NCBI GenBank assembly: GCA_020027345.1
Contig: JAHRAH010000182.1
Coordinates: forward strand, 1 to 37,119
Direction: 5' to 3'
Source: Gammaproteobacteria bacterium
Lineage (GTDB): Bacteria; Pseudomonadota; Gammaproteobacteria; Tethybacterales; Persebacteraceae
DNA length: 37,119 nucleotides
Below the pieces are notes generated by a model. That model did not search any database. It saw only the letters and a list, made by a program, of their open reading frames with translations, and had not been told where the DNA came from. Numbering within the stretch: position 1 is the stretch's first letter; each line of letters opens with the position of its first letter. Shown here in pieces: positions 9,674-17,504 of the stretch. The translations under genes and the position numbers were made by a program.

Positions 9674-10465
9674 TTGGCGGTTGCGCGGTTTTTGTTCTGG
9701 CTGAAAAAACACGGGCTCGGTTTTGTTCTCGCCTTCGCCCGAAAAATCGGCAAGCCCTTTCTTCTGAACCTTCGCGCGGCGCGCAAGCCGCAAACCGCCG
9801 AACGCGCCACGGCGGAAAGCGCGCCTTGCCGCCATCCGCTCGCGCGGCATCCTTTTTATTTGCGAATGCGGGCGGAAGATTTTTTCACCTACGGCGAGAT
9901 ATTTGTCCTGCGCGAATACGATTTCGCGGCGCCGGAGCCGGTGACGGCGGTCATTGACGCCGGCGCGAACATCGGGCTCTCCTCGGCATTTTTCGCCAGC
10001 CGCTATCCGCGGGCGAAAATCATAGCGCTGGAGCCGGAAGCGGAAAACTTCGCGCTGCTGCAAAAAAACGCCGCACCTTATGAAAACATTTTCGCCGAGC
10101 GCGCCGCGCTTTGGCGCGAGGAAACTTCGCTGCGCATTCTTTCCCCCGGCGGCTGCACCGAATTTCAGGTCACGGAAGAAAGCGGCGAAGGACAAACCGT
10201 CGCCGCCGTCACAGTGGGGGAAATAATGCGCCGCCACAACATCGCGCGGGTCTCGGTTCTGAAAGTGGACATTGAAGGCGCCGAGCGCGAAGTTTTTGCC
10301 GACCCTTCGGCGTGGCTGGAGCGCGTGGACTTTGTCGCGGTGGAAACGCACGAAAACATCAAACCCGGCTGCCAAAAAAGCGTCGCCGCCGCGATGAAAA
10401 ATTTCAAAAGAACAAGCCATGTAAAAACAATGATGGGTTCCGCCGTCAGCACCTTCTCCCGCTGA
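9674..10465 (+). CDS. FkbM family methyltransferase (TTG start as in ORF track)
   Basis: VTAVIDAGANIGLSSAFFASRYPRAKIIALEPEAENFALLQKNAAPY...VLKVDIEGAEREVFAD is characteristic of FkbM. Confidence 0.9.
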   Translation: MAVARFLFWLKKHGLGFVLAFARKIGKPFLLNLRAARKPQTAERATAESAPCRHPLARHPFYLRMRAEDFFTYGEIFVLREYDFAAPEPVTAVIDAGANIGLSSAFFASRYPRAKIIALEPEAENFALLQKNAAPYENIFAERAALWREETSLRILSPGGCTEFQVTEESGEGQTVAAVTVGEIMRRHNIARVSVLKVDIEGAEREVFADPSAWLERVDFVAVETHENIKPGCQKSVAAAMKNFKRTSHVKTMMGSAVSTFSR

Positions 10466-10525
10466 AACATCCCCGTCATCCCCGCACCCCCGTCATCCCC
10501 GCAACCCCGTCATTCCCGCCCCCCT

Positions 10526-10644
10526 GTCATTCCCGCGAAAGCGGGAATCCATACGGAGCCGGCGAAAAAAGTAAACTTGCCTGTTGCACAAAAACAACGG
10601 AAAAAAACAAACCCCGTATGGATTCCCGCTTTCGCGGGAATGAC
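10526..10644. repeat. Family A element, full length
   Basis: GTCATTCCCGCGAAAGCGGGAATCCATACGG ... CCGTATGGATTCCCGCTTTCGCGGGAATGAC with interior GTAAACTTGCCTGTTGCACAAAAACAACGG. Confidence 0.92.
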
Positions 10645-10751
10645 AAGGGAGTTCCCTCACACAAGACGGCGCGCCGGCGCGATTGCCTTGTGTCACATCC
10701 GCCAGCCCCTGCGGGTTTTTTTATGGGTCGGCGAAGTTTTTTGCGCGCGGT

Positions 10752-10778
10752 TTGATTTTTCCGAAAAGCGGGTATAAT
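10752..10778 (+). promoter_or_regulatory. Putative sigma70-type promoter TTGATT-N15-TATAAT
   Basis: TTGATTTTTCCGAAAAGCGGGTATAATGCG, upstream of the structured leader and the lipoprotein gene. Confidence 0.55.
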
Positions 10779-10784
10779 GCGCGG

Positions 10785-10998
10785 CAGTCAGTTTGCACGG
10801 AGAGCCCCTGCCGGGCTGCCTGTGTAATACAACACCCGTCAAAACAGGGCGATTAATTACCGCCTTGGGGAAATAAGCAGGGCTTCACCTCTGTGCATGC
10901 TGACTCAGCCCGACTTTGTCGCGGCTGAGTCAGCGTGTTGCCGCCGCGCTTTTGCGGGGCGGCGGCGGCGCGCGTTCTGTTGGACAACGCAAAAGGGC
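10785..10998 (+). ncRNA. Putative structured 5' leader RNA with mutually exclusive stems
   Basis: GTCAGTTTGCAC (10787-10798) can pair with GTGCATGCTGAC (10893-10904), which overlaps the 5' arm of hairpin GCTGACTCAGCC...GGCTGAGTCAGC (10899-10934). Confidence 0.4.
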
Positions 10999-11004
10999 CG
11001 CACA

Positions 11005-12207
11005 ATGAAAACAATCCGACATTCCCCGCCGCTCCCGCTTGGGAAGGCATTCGCCCGCCTTGCCGCCGCGGGCTTTTCGTTTACCCCGCCGACTTTGCGC
11101 GGTGCCGGCATTGCCGTTTGCGCCGCAGCTTTTTTGCTTTCCGCTTGCGGCGGTGGCGGCGGTGGGGGTGGCGGCGGAAGCAGCGGACTTTTGCCCGAAT
11201 CCCCCTACGCATACCGCGACCGCGGTTGCGGCGGCGCGGAAAACGGCGTTGTCTATCAACGGCTCCTCGCCGGGGAGGGCTTTAACACCACGGACACTTA
11301 TGCCATCAGCGCATCCGACGGCACGAACTATTATGCCCGGGCGACTTCCAACGGTTCGCTGAGAGCGGTTAACGCCCCGACCGGCTCCGGCGGCGAAATT
11401 CTCGGAACTCTTATCGGGCTTTTGTTGCCGTTTCCGCTTCCGATTCCGTCCGGGCCAACGCCGACGCCAATTCCCGCGGTGGGGCATGCTTTTGTTTTAG
11501 GAAACGGTATCACGCTCTCCGACGGTTCTCCGGCGGTGGTGAGGGTGTTTGAACAAAACGGGCAAATGTATTTCGCCGTGAACACCGGAAACTCCTGCTC
11601 GCCCGGTTCGCATAATCTTGCCGCCAGTGTTTTCGCTTTTCCGGCGGGACGGTTTGCCGTGCCGCGCAATCGGACGGTGTTTGCCTTGCGCGACGCTTTT
11701 CGCGGTTTTATGAGCGGCAAGGGCGCGGCGGTCGGCGATTTTCGTTTTCTCGCCGGGGATGATTTCCATCTTTTGCATTTTGAGCATCAGGCGACTTTGC
11801 TGGAACTTGACGACGGCGCGTTTTCCCTTCTTGCCGACACCGGTTACAAACGGTGGGACGACGGTATGCATTCCGCGGTTTACGGCAAGTTGACGGCGGA
11901 GCGGCAATGGTCGGAAAATGCCGACATTTATTTGCAGGCGATGACCGGCGATTTGGAATCGGATTTTTACGCCGATTCCATTTTGCAGGGTTTTGCCGCC
12001 GGGGTTTTCGCCGAAAAGATTATTCGCGGCGACGACTTTTGGCATTTGCGCGCGGAGCAGCCGTTTTCCTCGCCGGAAGCGGCGGAATGGCAACTCGCCG
12101 CCGACCTGCGCATCGGCAAGCCGGAAAAATACTACGGCATAGGCGCGACGCAATCGCTAAACGGCAAGGGAGCGGAACTTCTGCTTTTCTACCGCCGCGA
12201 GTTTTAA
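11005..12207 (+). CDS. Secreted lipoprotein with poly-Gly linker and outer-membrane beta-barrel-like C-terminus
   Basis: Signal peptide and lipobox FLLSAC followed by GGGGGGGGGG; C-terminal amphipathic strands ending in ...LLLFYRREF (terminal Phe). Confidence 0.65.
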   Translation: MKTIRHSPPLPLGKAFARLAAAGFSFTPPTLRGAGIAVCAAAFLLSACGGGGGGGGGGSSGLLPESPYAYRDRGCGGAENGVVYQRLLAGEGFNTTDTYAISASDGTNYYARATSNGSLRAVNAPTGSGGEILGTLIGLLLPFPLPIPSGPTPTPIPAVGHAFVLGNGITLSDGSPAVVRVFEQNGQMYFAVNTGNSCSPGSHNLAASVFAFPAGRFAVPRNRTVFALRDAFRGFMSGKGAAVGDFRFLAGDDFHLLHFEHQATLLELDDGAFSLLADTGYKRWDDGMHSAVYGKLTAERQWSENADIYLQAMTGDLESDFYADSILQGFAAGVFAEKIIRGDDFWHLRAEQPFSSPEAAEWQLAADLRIGKPEKYYGIGATQSLNGKGAELLLFYRREF

Positions 12208-12231
12208 TGCGCGCCCGCTACCGTTCGCCCC

Positions 12232-12268
12232 GTTCTCGTTGCACCGCCGGAGCGGTGTAACGAGAACC
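12232..12268. repeat. Family C second-hairpin module only
   Basis: GTTCTCGTTGCACCGCCGGAGCGGTGTAACGAGAAC palindrome. Confidence 0.75.
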
Positions 12269-12273
12269 CGGCC

Positions 12274-12391
12274 GTCATTCCCGCGAAAGCGGGAATCCAT
12301 ACGGGGTTTGTTTTTTTCGTTGTTTTTGTGCAACAGGCAAGTTTATTTTTTTCGCCGGCCCCGTATGGATTCCCGCTTTCGCGGGAATGAC
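12274..12391. repeat. Family A element, full length, inverted relative to the 10526 copy
   Basis: Interior GTTGTTTTTGTGCAACAGGCAAGTTTA is the reverse complement of the 10.5 kb copy interior. Confidence 0.92.
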
Positions 12392-12395
12392 GGGG

Positions 12396-13112
12396 TTAAT
12401 TGTTTTCGCCGCGCATTATTGCGGACGCTTTTTCCATTGCATAAGCGGCGGACTGCAGGCGGATTTGTTTTCTGTCGCCGGGGAAAACTATGGTGACGGA
12501 TTTGGCGACGGTTGCGATGCAATCGTCGTCTTTGTTTTCGGCGCAATCGTCGCCGGTTTCCGTTTGCCATGCGAAGCAAACAGTGCCGACAGGTTTTTCC
12601 CCCCCCCCGCCCCCCCCATCAAAGATGGGGGGGGGGTTAATTTGTTTTAAGGGAAGAGTCCCCCCTTCCATCCCCGATGGAAATTTTCTTAACCCCCCCC
12701 CCATCTTTGATGGGGGGGGGTGGGGGGGGGAAGGGCCGGCAATCCCCGTTATTGCCACTGTCATTTTCGGAGTGCCGCCCGGAAAAATCCGGCGCAAATG
12801 CGACATTGCGCCCTCGCACATCAGGCGGGCGGTCTCTTCGCTTACGGCGCCTTTTTCGGCGAGGACTGTTTCCGGCACGCCGAGGAGTTTTGTTTTTGCG
12901 CCGTTGGCGTAGGAGACGATTCCCAGCGCAAACCATTCCGAGGCCCCGGCGATTTCCGTCAAACCTGCCGCAATCAAGCCGCCGGTGCAGGATTCGGCGA
13001 GGGCGAGTTTCCAGCCGCCCGTTTTCGCAGCCGCCGCAACCCTCCGGCAGGCGGCGGCAAACCGTTCGGATTCCGCATCCGCCGCCGCAGCCGTCATTTG
13101 CTTTTTCGTCAT
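12396..13112 (-). CDS. cinA: CinA C-terminal-family nicotinamide-nucleotide amidohydrolase carrying an in-frame repeat insertion
   Basis: LALAESCTGGLIAAGLTEIAGASEWFALGIVSYANGAKTKLLGVP...MTVAITGIAGP[44 aa repeat-encoded]EKPVGTVCFAW. Confidence 0.9.
   Translation of the reverse strand: MTKKQMTAAAADAESERFAAACRRVAAAAKTGGWKLALAESCTGGLIAAGLTEIAGASEWFALGIVSYANGAKTKLLGVPETVLAEKGAVSEETARLMCEGAMSHLRRIFPGGTPKMTVAITGIAGPSPPHPPPSKMGGGLRKFPSGMEGGTLPLKQINPPPIFDGGGGGGEKPVGTVCFAWQTETGDDCAENKDDDCIATVAKSVTIVFPGDRKQIRLQSAAYAMEKASAIMRGENN
12599..12730. repeat. Family B element pair (132 nt) inside cinA
   Basis: CCCCCCCCCCGCCCCCCCATCAAAGATGGGGGGGGGGTTAATTTGTTTTAAG ... CTTAACCCCCCCCCCATCTTTGATGGGGGGGGGTGGGGGGGGG, nearly mirror-symmetric. 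Confidence 0.92.
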
Positions 13113-13122
13113 CGTCCCCCCG

Positions 13123-13608
13123 TCATCCCGCCGCCAGCATCGCCGCCCGCAAAACCAGCACGGCAACAGCCGCCGCCGCCAAATCGTCCAGCATAATCCC
13201 CAAGCCGCCGCCGACATTGCGGTCCAGCCACCCCATCGGCGGCGGTTTTGCGGCATCCAACACCCGAAACAACAAAAACCCCGCCGCCTGCCACTCCCAT
13301 TTTTCCGGTAAAAACACCAAAACCGCGTAAAATCCCGCAATTTCGTCAAACACGATTCCGGCGTCGTCCTTGACCGCCAGCGCCTTCGCCGCTCGTCCGC
13401 AGAGCCAGATTCCCCCGACAGTCATCGCCAGAAGCAAAATCACCTGCGCGAAAAACGGCGCGGATGCCGTCAGAAAGTAAAGCGGAAAAGCGAGAAGCGA
13501 GCCGGCGGTGCCGGGCATTTTCGGCGTCAACCCCAGCCCGAAGCCGCAAGCGGCGCAGTGTCCGGCGTCGCCGAAGACGAAGCGTTTAGTCGCCGAAGTC
13601 GTGCTCAT
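13123..13608 (-). CDS. pgpA: Phosphatidylglycerophosphatase A
   Basis: PKMPGTAGSLLAFPLYFL...DDAGIVFDEIAGFYAVL...FLLFRVLDAAKPPPMGWLDRNVGGGLGIMLDDLAA. Confidence 0.93.
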   Translation of the reverse strand: MSTTSATKRFVFGDAGHCAACGFGLGLTPKMPGTAGSLLAFPLYFLTASAPFFAQVILLLAMTVGGIWLCGRAAKALAVKDDAGIVFDEIAGFYAVLVFLPEKWEWQAAGFLLFRVLDAAKPPPMGWLDRNVGGGLGIMLDDLAAAAVAVLVLRAAMLAAG

Positions 13609-14608
13609 ACCCGCGCCCGGCGAGCGATTCGCGCGCGCCACCCGCAAGCGCAAAAGCGCCCCCGCCCGCGCAAACTTCGCCGATGCGGGAGATGCGCACG
13701 CCGCCGAATTTCTTGTCGAGCGTTTTGCGATGGCGCGGGTCGGCGCAAAAAAGCAGTTCGTAATCGTCGCCGCCTTCCAGCATCAGCCGCCTTCGCATAT
13801 CGGCGCGCAGCCGCCGCATCGCCGGGCTTGCGGGGAGTTTCGCCGAATCCAAAAGCAGGCAAACGCCGGAAGCGCGCGCCAAATCGCAAGCGCCGGAAGC
13901 GAGACCGTCGGAGAGGTCAATCGCCGCGCTCGCCAGCCCCGCCAGCGCCAGTCCCAATTCCAAACGCGGCTGCGGATTGTGCAGTCGTTCGTTGACGCGC
14001 TTGTGCGCGAGAGGGGGGACTACGCCGGGGTTTTTCTTCCGCAAACGCAGCGCCAGTGCGGCGTCGCCGACGCAGCCGGAAAGCCAGATGTCGTCCCCCG
14101 CGCGCGCGCCGGTTCGCAAAAGCGGCGCGCCCGCGAGTTCGCCGAGCGCGGTAGTCGTCAGTTTCGTTTCGTCGCCGCGCGCGAGGTCGCCGCCGACGAT
14201 GCTGTAACCGTATTCCGCCGCGCTGTTCTTAAAGCCGCGCGCGATTTCGGCAAACCACTTTTTCCGCCGCGCCAGCGCTTCGTCCCGCGCCTTGCCCTCG
14301 CGCAGTGTCAGCCGCCGTTTGCGCCCGACCGCCCGTCCCAGCGTCAGCGAGAGCGTCATCCAAAGCGGGCGCGCGCCCGTCGCGGCGAGGTCGGAAAGCG
14401 TTGCCGCCGCCGCCTTGCGCGCGACAAAAAAAGGATTGTCCGAAGGCAAAAAATGCACGCCCGCTATCAGTGTGTCCGTGCTCATCGCGAGTTTGCGCCC
14501 GCGCGGGGGGGAAAGAACAGCGGCATCGTCGCCGACCCCGACGCGCACGCCCTCGCCGGCGGCGAAATCAAAAAACTCGGCAATGACTTCCCGCTCGCGC
14601 ATTTTCAT
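13586..14608 (-). CDS. thiL: Thiamine-monophosphate kinase
   Basis: REREVIAEFFDFAAGEGVRVGVGDDAAVLSPPRGRKLAMSTDTLIAGVHFLP...KAAAATLSDLAATGARP. Confidence 0.95.
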   Translation of the reverse strand: MKMREREVIAEFFDFAAGEGVRVGVGDDAAVLSPPRGRKLAMSTDTLIAGVHFLPSDNPFFVARKAAAATLSDLAATGARPLWMTLSLTLGRAVGRKRRLTLREGKARDEALARRKKWFAEIARGFKNSAAEYGYSIVGGDLARGDETKLTTTALGELAGAPLLRTGARAGDDIWLSGCVGDAALALRLRKKNPGVVPPLAHKRVNERLHNPQPRLELGLALAGLASAAIDLSDGLASGACDLARASGVCLLLDSAKLPASPAMRRLRADMRRRLMLEGGDDYELLFCADPRHRKTLDKKFGGVRISRIGEVCAGGGAFALAGGARESLAGRGYEHDFGD

Positions 14609-14649
14609 TTTCCCCCCGCATTATAAAACGCGCAACAGTCCCCCCGCGG

Positions 14650-15036
14650 TTATGCGGCGGCGGGAAAAACCAGCGCGAGAACTGCCGCGCGACCGTCGCC
14701 GGCGAGAACGCAATAAGTGCGGCAGGCGGCGCGCACCGACATCGTTTCCAGCGACATCCCCCGTTCGGCAAAAAGCGCGCGCCATTCGGGTTTCGGCAAG
14801 ACGCCCCCAACGCCGACTCCGAGCAAGACAATATCGCCGCGCGCGCCCATTTCTGCCGCGCAAAGCAAATCGTCCTCCGTCAAATCTTCGGCGCAAACGG
14901 GGCGCCAGTCGGGGACGATGCGCTCCGAAGTCAGAATCAAACTGCGCTCGTAACGCTCGCCGCCGACGACAACCCCGGAGTCGTCGCACGCGCCGACGGT
15001 GTTTCCGGGCGGGGCGGAATGGCGGACAAACTTCAT
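14650..15036 (-). CDS. Mth938-like (DUF498/NDUFAF3-type) domain protein
   Basis: MKFVRHSAPPGNTVGACDDSGVVVGGERYERSLILTSERIVPDWRPV...DIVLLGVGVGGVLPKPEWRALFAERGMSLETMSVRAACRTYCVLAGDGRAAVLALV. Confidence 0.82.
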   Translation of the reverse strand: MKFVRHSAPPGNTVGACDDSGVVVGGERYERSLILTSERIVPDWRPVCAEDLTEDDLLCAAEMGARGDIVLLGVGVGGVLPKPEWRALFAERGMSLETMSVRAACRTYCVLAGDGRAAVLALVFPAAA

Positions 15037-15072
15037 CGGCGCGCTTTCGCTTTCGTTATAATTGCCGTTTTT

Positions 15073-16377
15073 ATGAGGGGCAAGCATAACACGGCATCGG
15101 CGCTCGGCGTCGCGATTGTCGGCGCGGGCGTCGTCGGCGGCGGCGTTTTGCGCTTGCTGCGCCGCAACGCCGCGGCGATTCGCGCACACTGCGGACGCGC
15201 CGTAACCGTCGCCGCCATCGCCGTGCGCCGTCCGGCCGCGGCAAAAAAACGGCTCGCGCGCGAACATTCCGAACTCGTTACCGGCGACTGGCGCGAAGCC
15301 CTCGCGCATCCGCGCGCCGATGTCGTCGTGGAACTCATGGGCGGAACCGGAGCAGCCGCCGACTGCATGCGCGCCGCGCTCAAAGCCGGCAAGCCCGTCG
15401 TCACGGCAAACAAAGCCGCGCTCGCCGAATGCGACATACTTTCCGCAAACGGAAAAGCGCCGCCAGTGTTTTACGAAGCCGCCGTCGCCGGCTGCGTCCC
15501 CGTCGTCAAAGTCCTGCGCGAATCGCTCGCCGGAGACACCGTTGCCGAAGTTTTCGGAATCATCAACGGCACATGCAATTACATTTTGTCGCAAATGCAC
15601 CGCGAGCGCGTTTCCTTTTCCGAAGCGCTCGCGCGCGCGCAAAAAAACGGTTACGCCGAAGCCGACGCCGGGCTGGACATAGACGGCGCCGACGCCGCGC
15701 ACAAACTCGCGCTCATCGCCCGCCTCGCCTTCGGCGCGCAGCCGTCCGCAAAAGCAATCGCCGCGAAAGGTGTGCGCGATTTGGACGCGATGGACATTCG
15801 CTGCGCCGAACAACTCGGCTTTGTCGTCAAACTCCTCGCGCGCGCGCAAATGCGCGGCGGCGAACTCGCGCTTTCCGTCCGCCCCGAATTAATAGCGCGC
15901 GAAAAAATGCTCGCCGCCGTCGACGGCGCGATGAACGCCGTTATCATCCGTTCCGAAAACGCCGGCGAAACAATGCTCTACGGCGCGGGTGCCGGAGCGG
16001 GGCCAACCGCAACAGCAGTCGTCGCCGACATTATGGACATCGCCCGCGGCTGCCCGCCGCCGCCGCCGCCGCCCGCAAAACCCCCGAAACTGCAAAAACA
16101 GGAAAAAGCGCGAAGCGAACACTATTTGCGTTTGCGCGCGCGCGACAAAACCGGAGTCCTCGCCGCCATCACCGGACTTCTCGCAAAAAACAAAATATCC
16201 ATTGAGGCAATCCATCAAAACGAACCCGGCGACGGCGCGCGCCCGACGGCCGACATTGTCATTCTCACCCACGAAGCCGCGCGCGGACAAGTCGCAAAAT
16301 GCGCCGCCGACATAAAAAAACTTCCCGATGTCTGCGGCGATGTCGTGATGATGCCGGTCGCGCGCGGCGGAAAATAA
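15073..16377 (+). CDS. hom: Homoserine dehydrogenase with C-terminal ACT domain
   Basis: VAIVGAGVVGGGVLRLL...VVTANKAALAE...GIINGTCNYIL...GYAEADAGLDIDGADAAHKLALIA; ACT region YLRLRARDKTGVLAAITGLLAKNKISIEAIHQ. Confidence 0.96.
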   Translation: MRGKHNTASALGVAIVGAGVVGGGVLRLLRRNAAAIRAHCGRAVTVAAIAVRRPAAAKKRLAREHSELVTGDWREALAHPRADVVVELMGGTGAAADCMRAALKAGKPVVTANKAALAECDILSANGKAPPVFYEAAVAGCVPVVKVLRESLAGDTVAEVFGIINGTCNYILSQMHRERVSFSEALARAQKNGYAEADAGLDIDGADAAHKLALIARLAFGAQPSAKAIAAKGVRDLDAMDIRCAEQLGFVVKLLARAQMRGGELALSVRPELIAREKMLAAVDGAMNAVIIRSENAGETMLYGAGAGAGPTATAVVADIMDIARGCPPPPPPPAKPPKLQKQEKARSEHYLRLRARDKTGVLAAITGLLAKNKISIEAIHQNEPGDGARPTADIVILTHEAARGQVAKCAADIKKLPDVCGDVVMMPVARGGK

Positions 16378-16394
16378 AAGAACAAAAATACAAA

Positions 16395-17498
16395 ATGAAA
16401 AAAGGAATCATCGCCGCCTTCCGCGGGCGTTTGCCGCTGCCGCCTTCCGCTCCGAATATTTCTTTGGGCGAGGGAAACACCCCGCTGCTGCCGCTGACGC
16501 TCGGCGAAAAATACGGAATACAAATACACGCCAAAGTGGAAGGCGCAAATCCGACCGGTTCTTTTAAGGACCGCGGAATGGCAGTCGCCGTCGCAAGCGC
16601 AAAAGCGGAAGGCGCGCGCGCAGTAGTTTGCGCCTCCACCGGAAACACTTCTTCTTCCGCCGCCGCTTATGCCGCCCGCGCGGGAATGGTTTGCGTCGTG
16701 CTGCTGCCCGAAGGAAAAGTCGCCGCCGGAAAAACCGCGCAAACCGTCGCGCACGGCGCGCGCATAATTCGCGTGCGCGGAAACTTTGACGAAGCAATGG
16801 CGGCGGTGCGCGAGTTTTCCGGCGGCGGAGTCGCAATTGTTAATTCCACAAACCCGATGCGCCTGCAAGGACAAAAAACCGCCGCCTTTGAAGTGTGCGA
16901 ACAACTCGGAAAAACGCCGGATTACCATTCCCTGCCGGTCGGCAACGCCGGAAACATCACCGCGCATTGGATAGGATACTGCGAAACGGCGGCGCGCGGT
17001 TTTTCGCATTGTTCGCATTGCGATGGAAAATGCCCGTTCGCCGCAAAAGAAAAACCCCCGCAAAAGCCGCCGGTTATGCTCGGCTTTCAGGCCGCCGGCG
17101 CCGCGCCTTTCGTCCGCGGGGCGCCGGTAAAAAACCCCGAAACCGTAGCGACCGCAATCCGCATCGGCAATCCGCAATCCTTCGCCGCGGCGAATGCGGC
17201 AGTCAGCGAATCCGGCGGGCGCATCGGCGAACTCGGCGACGAAGAAATACTCGCCGCGCAAAAAACCCTCGCGCAAAAAGAAGGAATATTTTGCGAGCCC
17301 GCGTCGGCGGCAAGCGTCGCCGGCGTTCTCAAAGAAGCCGCCGCCGGAAACTTCCCCCGCGGCGCGCAAATCGTATGCACGCTCACCGGGCACGGTTTGA
17401 AAGACCCGGATGTCATCCGCGGCGAAGCCGCGGCCGAAGCGGGGCCGGAAAAAGAATCGCTGCGCGCGGCGATGCAAAAAGTCATAAACGGCGGCTGA
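16395..17498 (+). CDS. thrC: Threonine synthase with a Cys-rich insertion
   Basis: LGEGNTPLLPL...VEGANPTGSFKDRGMAVAVASAKAEGARAVVCASTGNTSSSAAAYAARAG...PVGNAGNITAHW. Confidence 0.95.
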   Translation: MKKGIIAAFRGRLPLPPSAPNISLGEGNTPLLPLTLGEKYGIQIHAKVEGANPTGSFKDRGMAVAVASAKAEGARAVVCASTGNTSSSAAAYAARAGMVCVVLLPEGKVAAGKTAQTVAHGARIIRVRGNFDEAMAAVREFSGGGVAIVNSTNPMRLQGQKTAAFEVCEQLGKTPDYHSLPVGNAGNITAHWIGYCETAARGFSHCSHCDGKCPFAAKEKPPQKPPVMLGFQAAGAAPFVRGAPVKNPETVATAIRIGNPQSFAAANAAVSESGGRIGELGDEEILAAQKTLAQKEGIFCEPASAASVAGVLKEAAAGNFPRGAQIVCTLTGHGLKDPDVIRGEAAAEAGPEKESLRAAMQKVINGG

Positions 17499-17504
17499 AC
17501 GCAA

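Noticed and set aside
10785-10998. 6S RNA, SRP RNA or tmRNA identity for the structured leader
   Set aside because: No SRP GGAAGGAAGCA-type motif, no tmRNA acceptor ends, and it lies directly upstream of a CDS; kept only as an unclassified leader.
1888-12391. Insertion sequences with transposase
   Set aside because: Family A elements are only ~118 bp and no transposase ORF was seen in the window.
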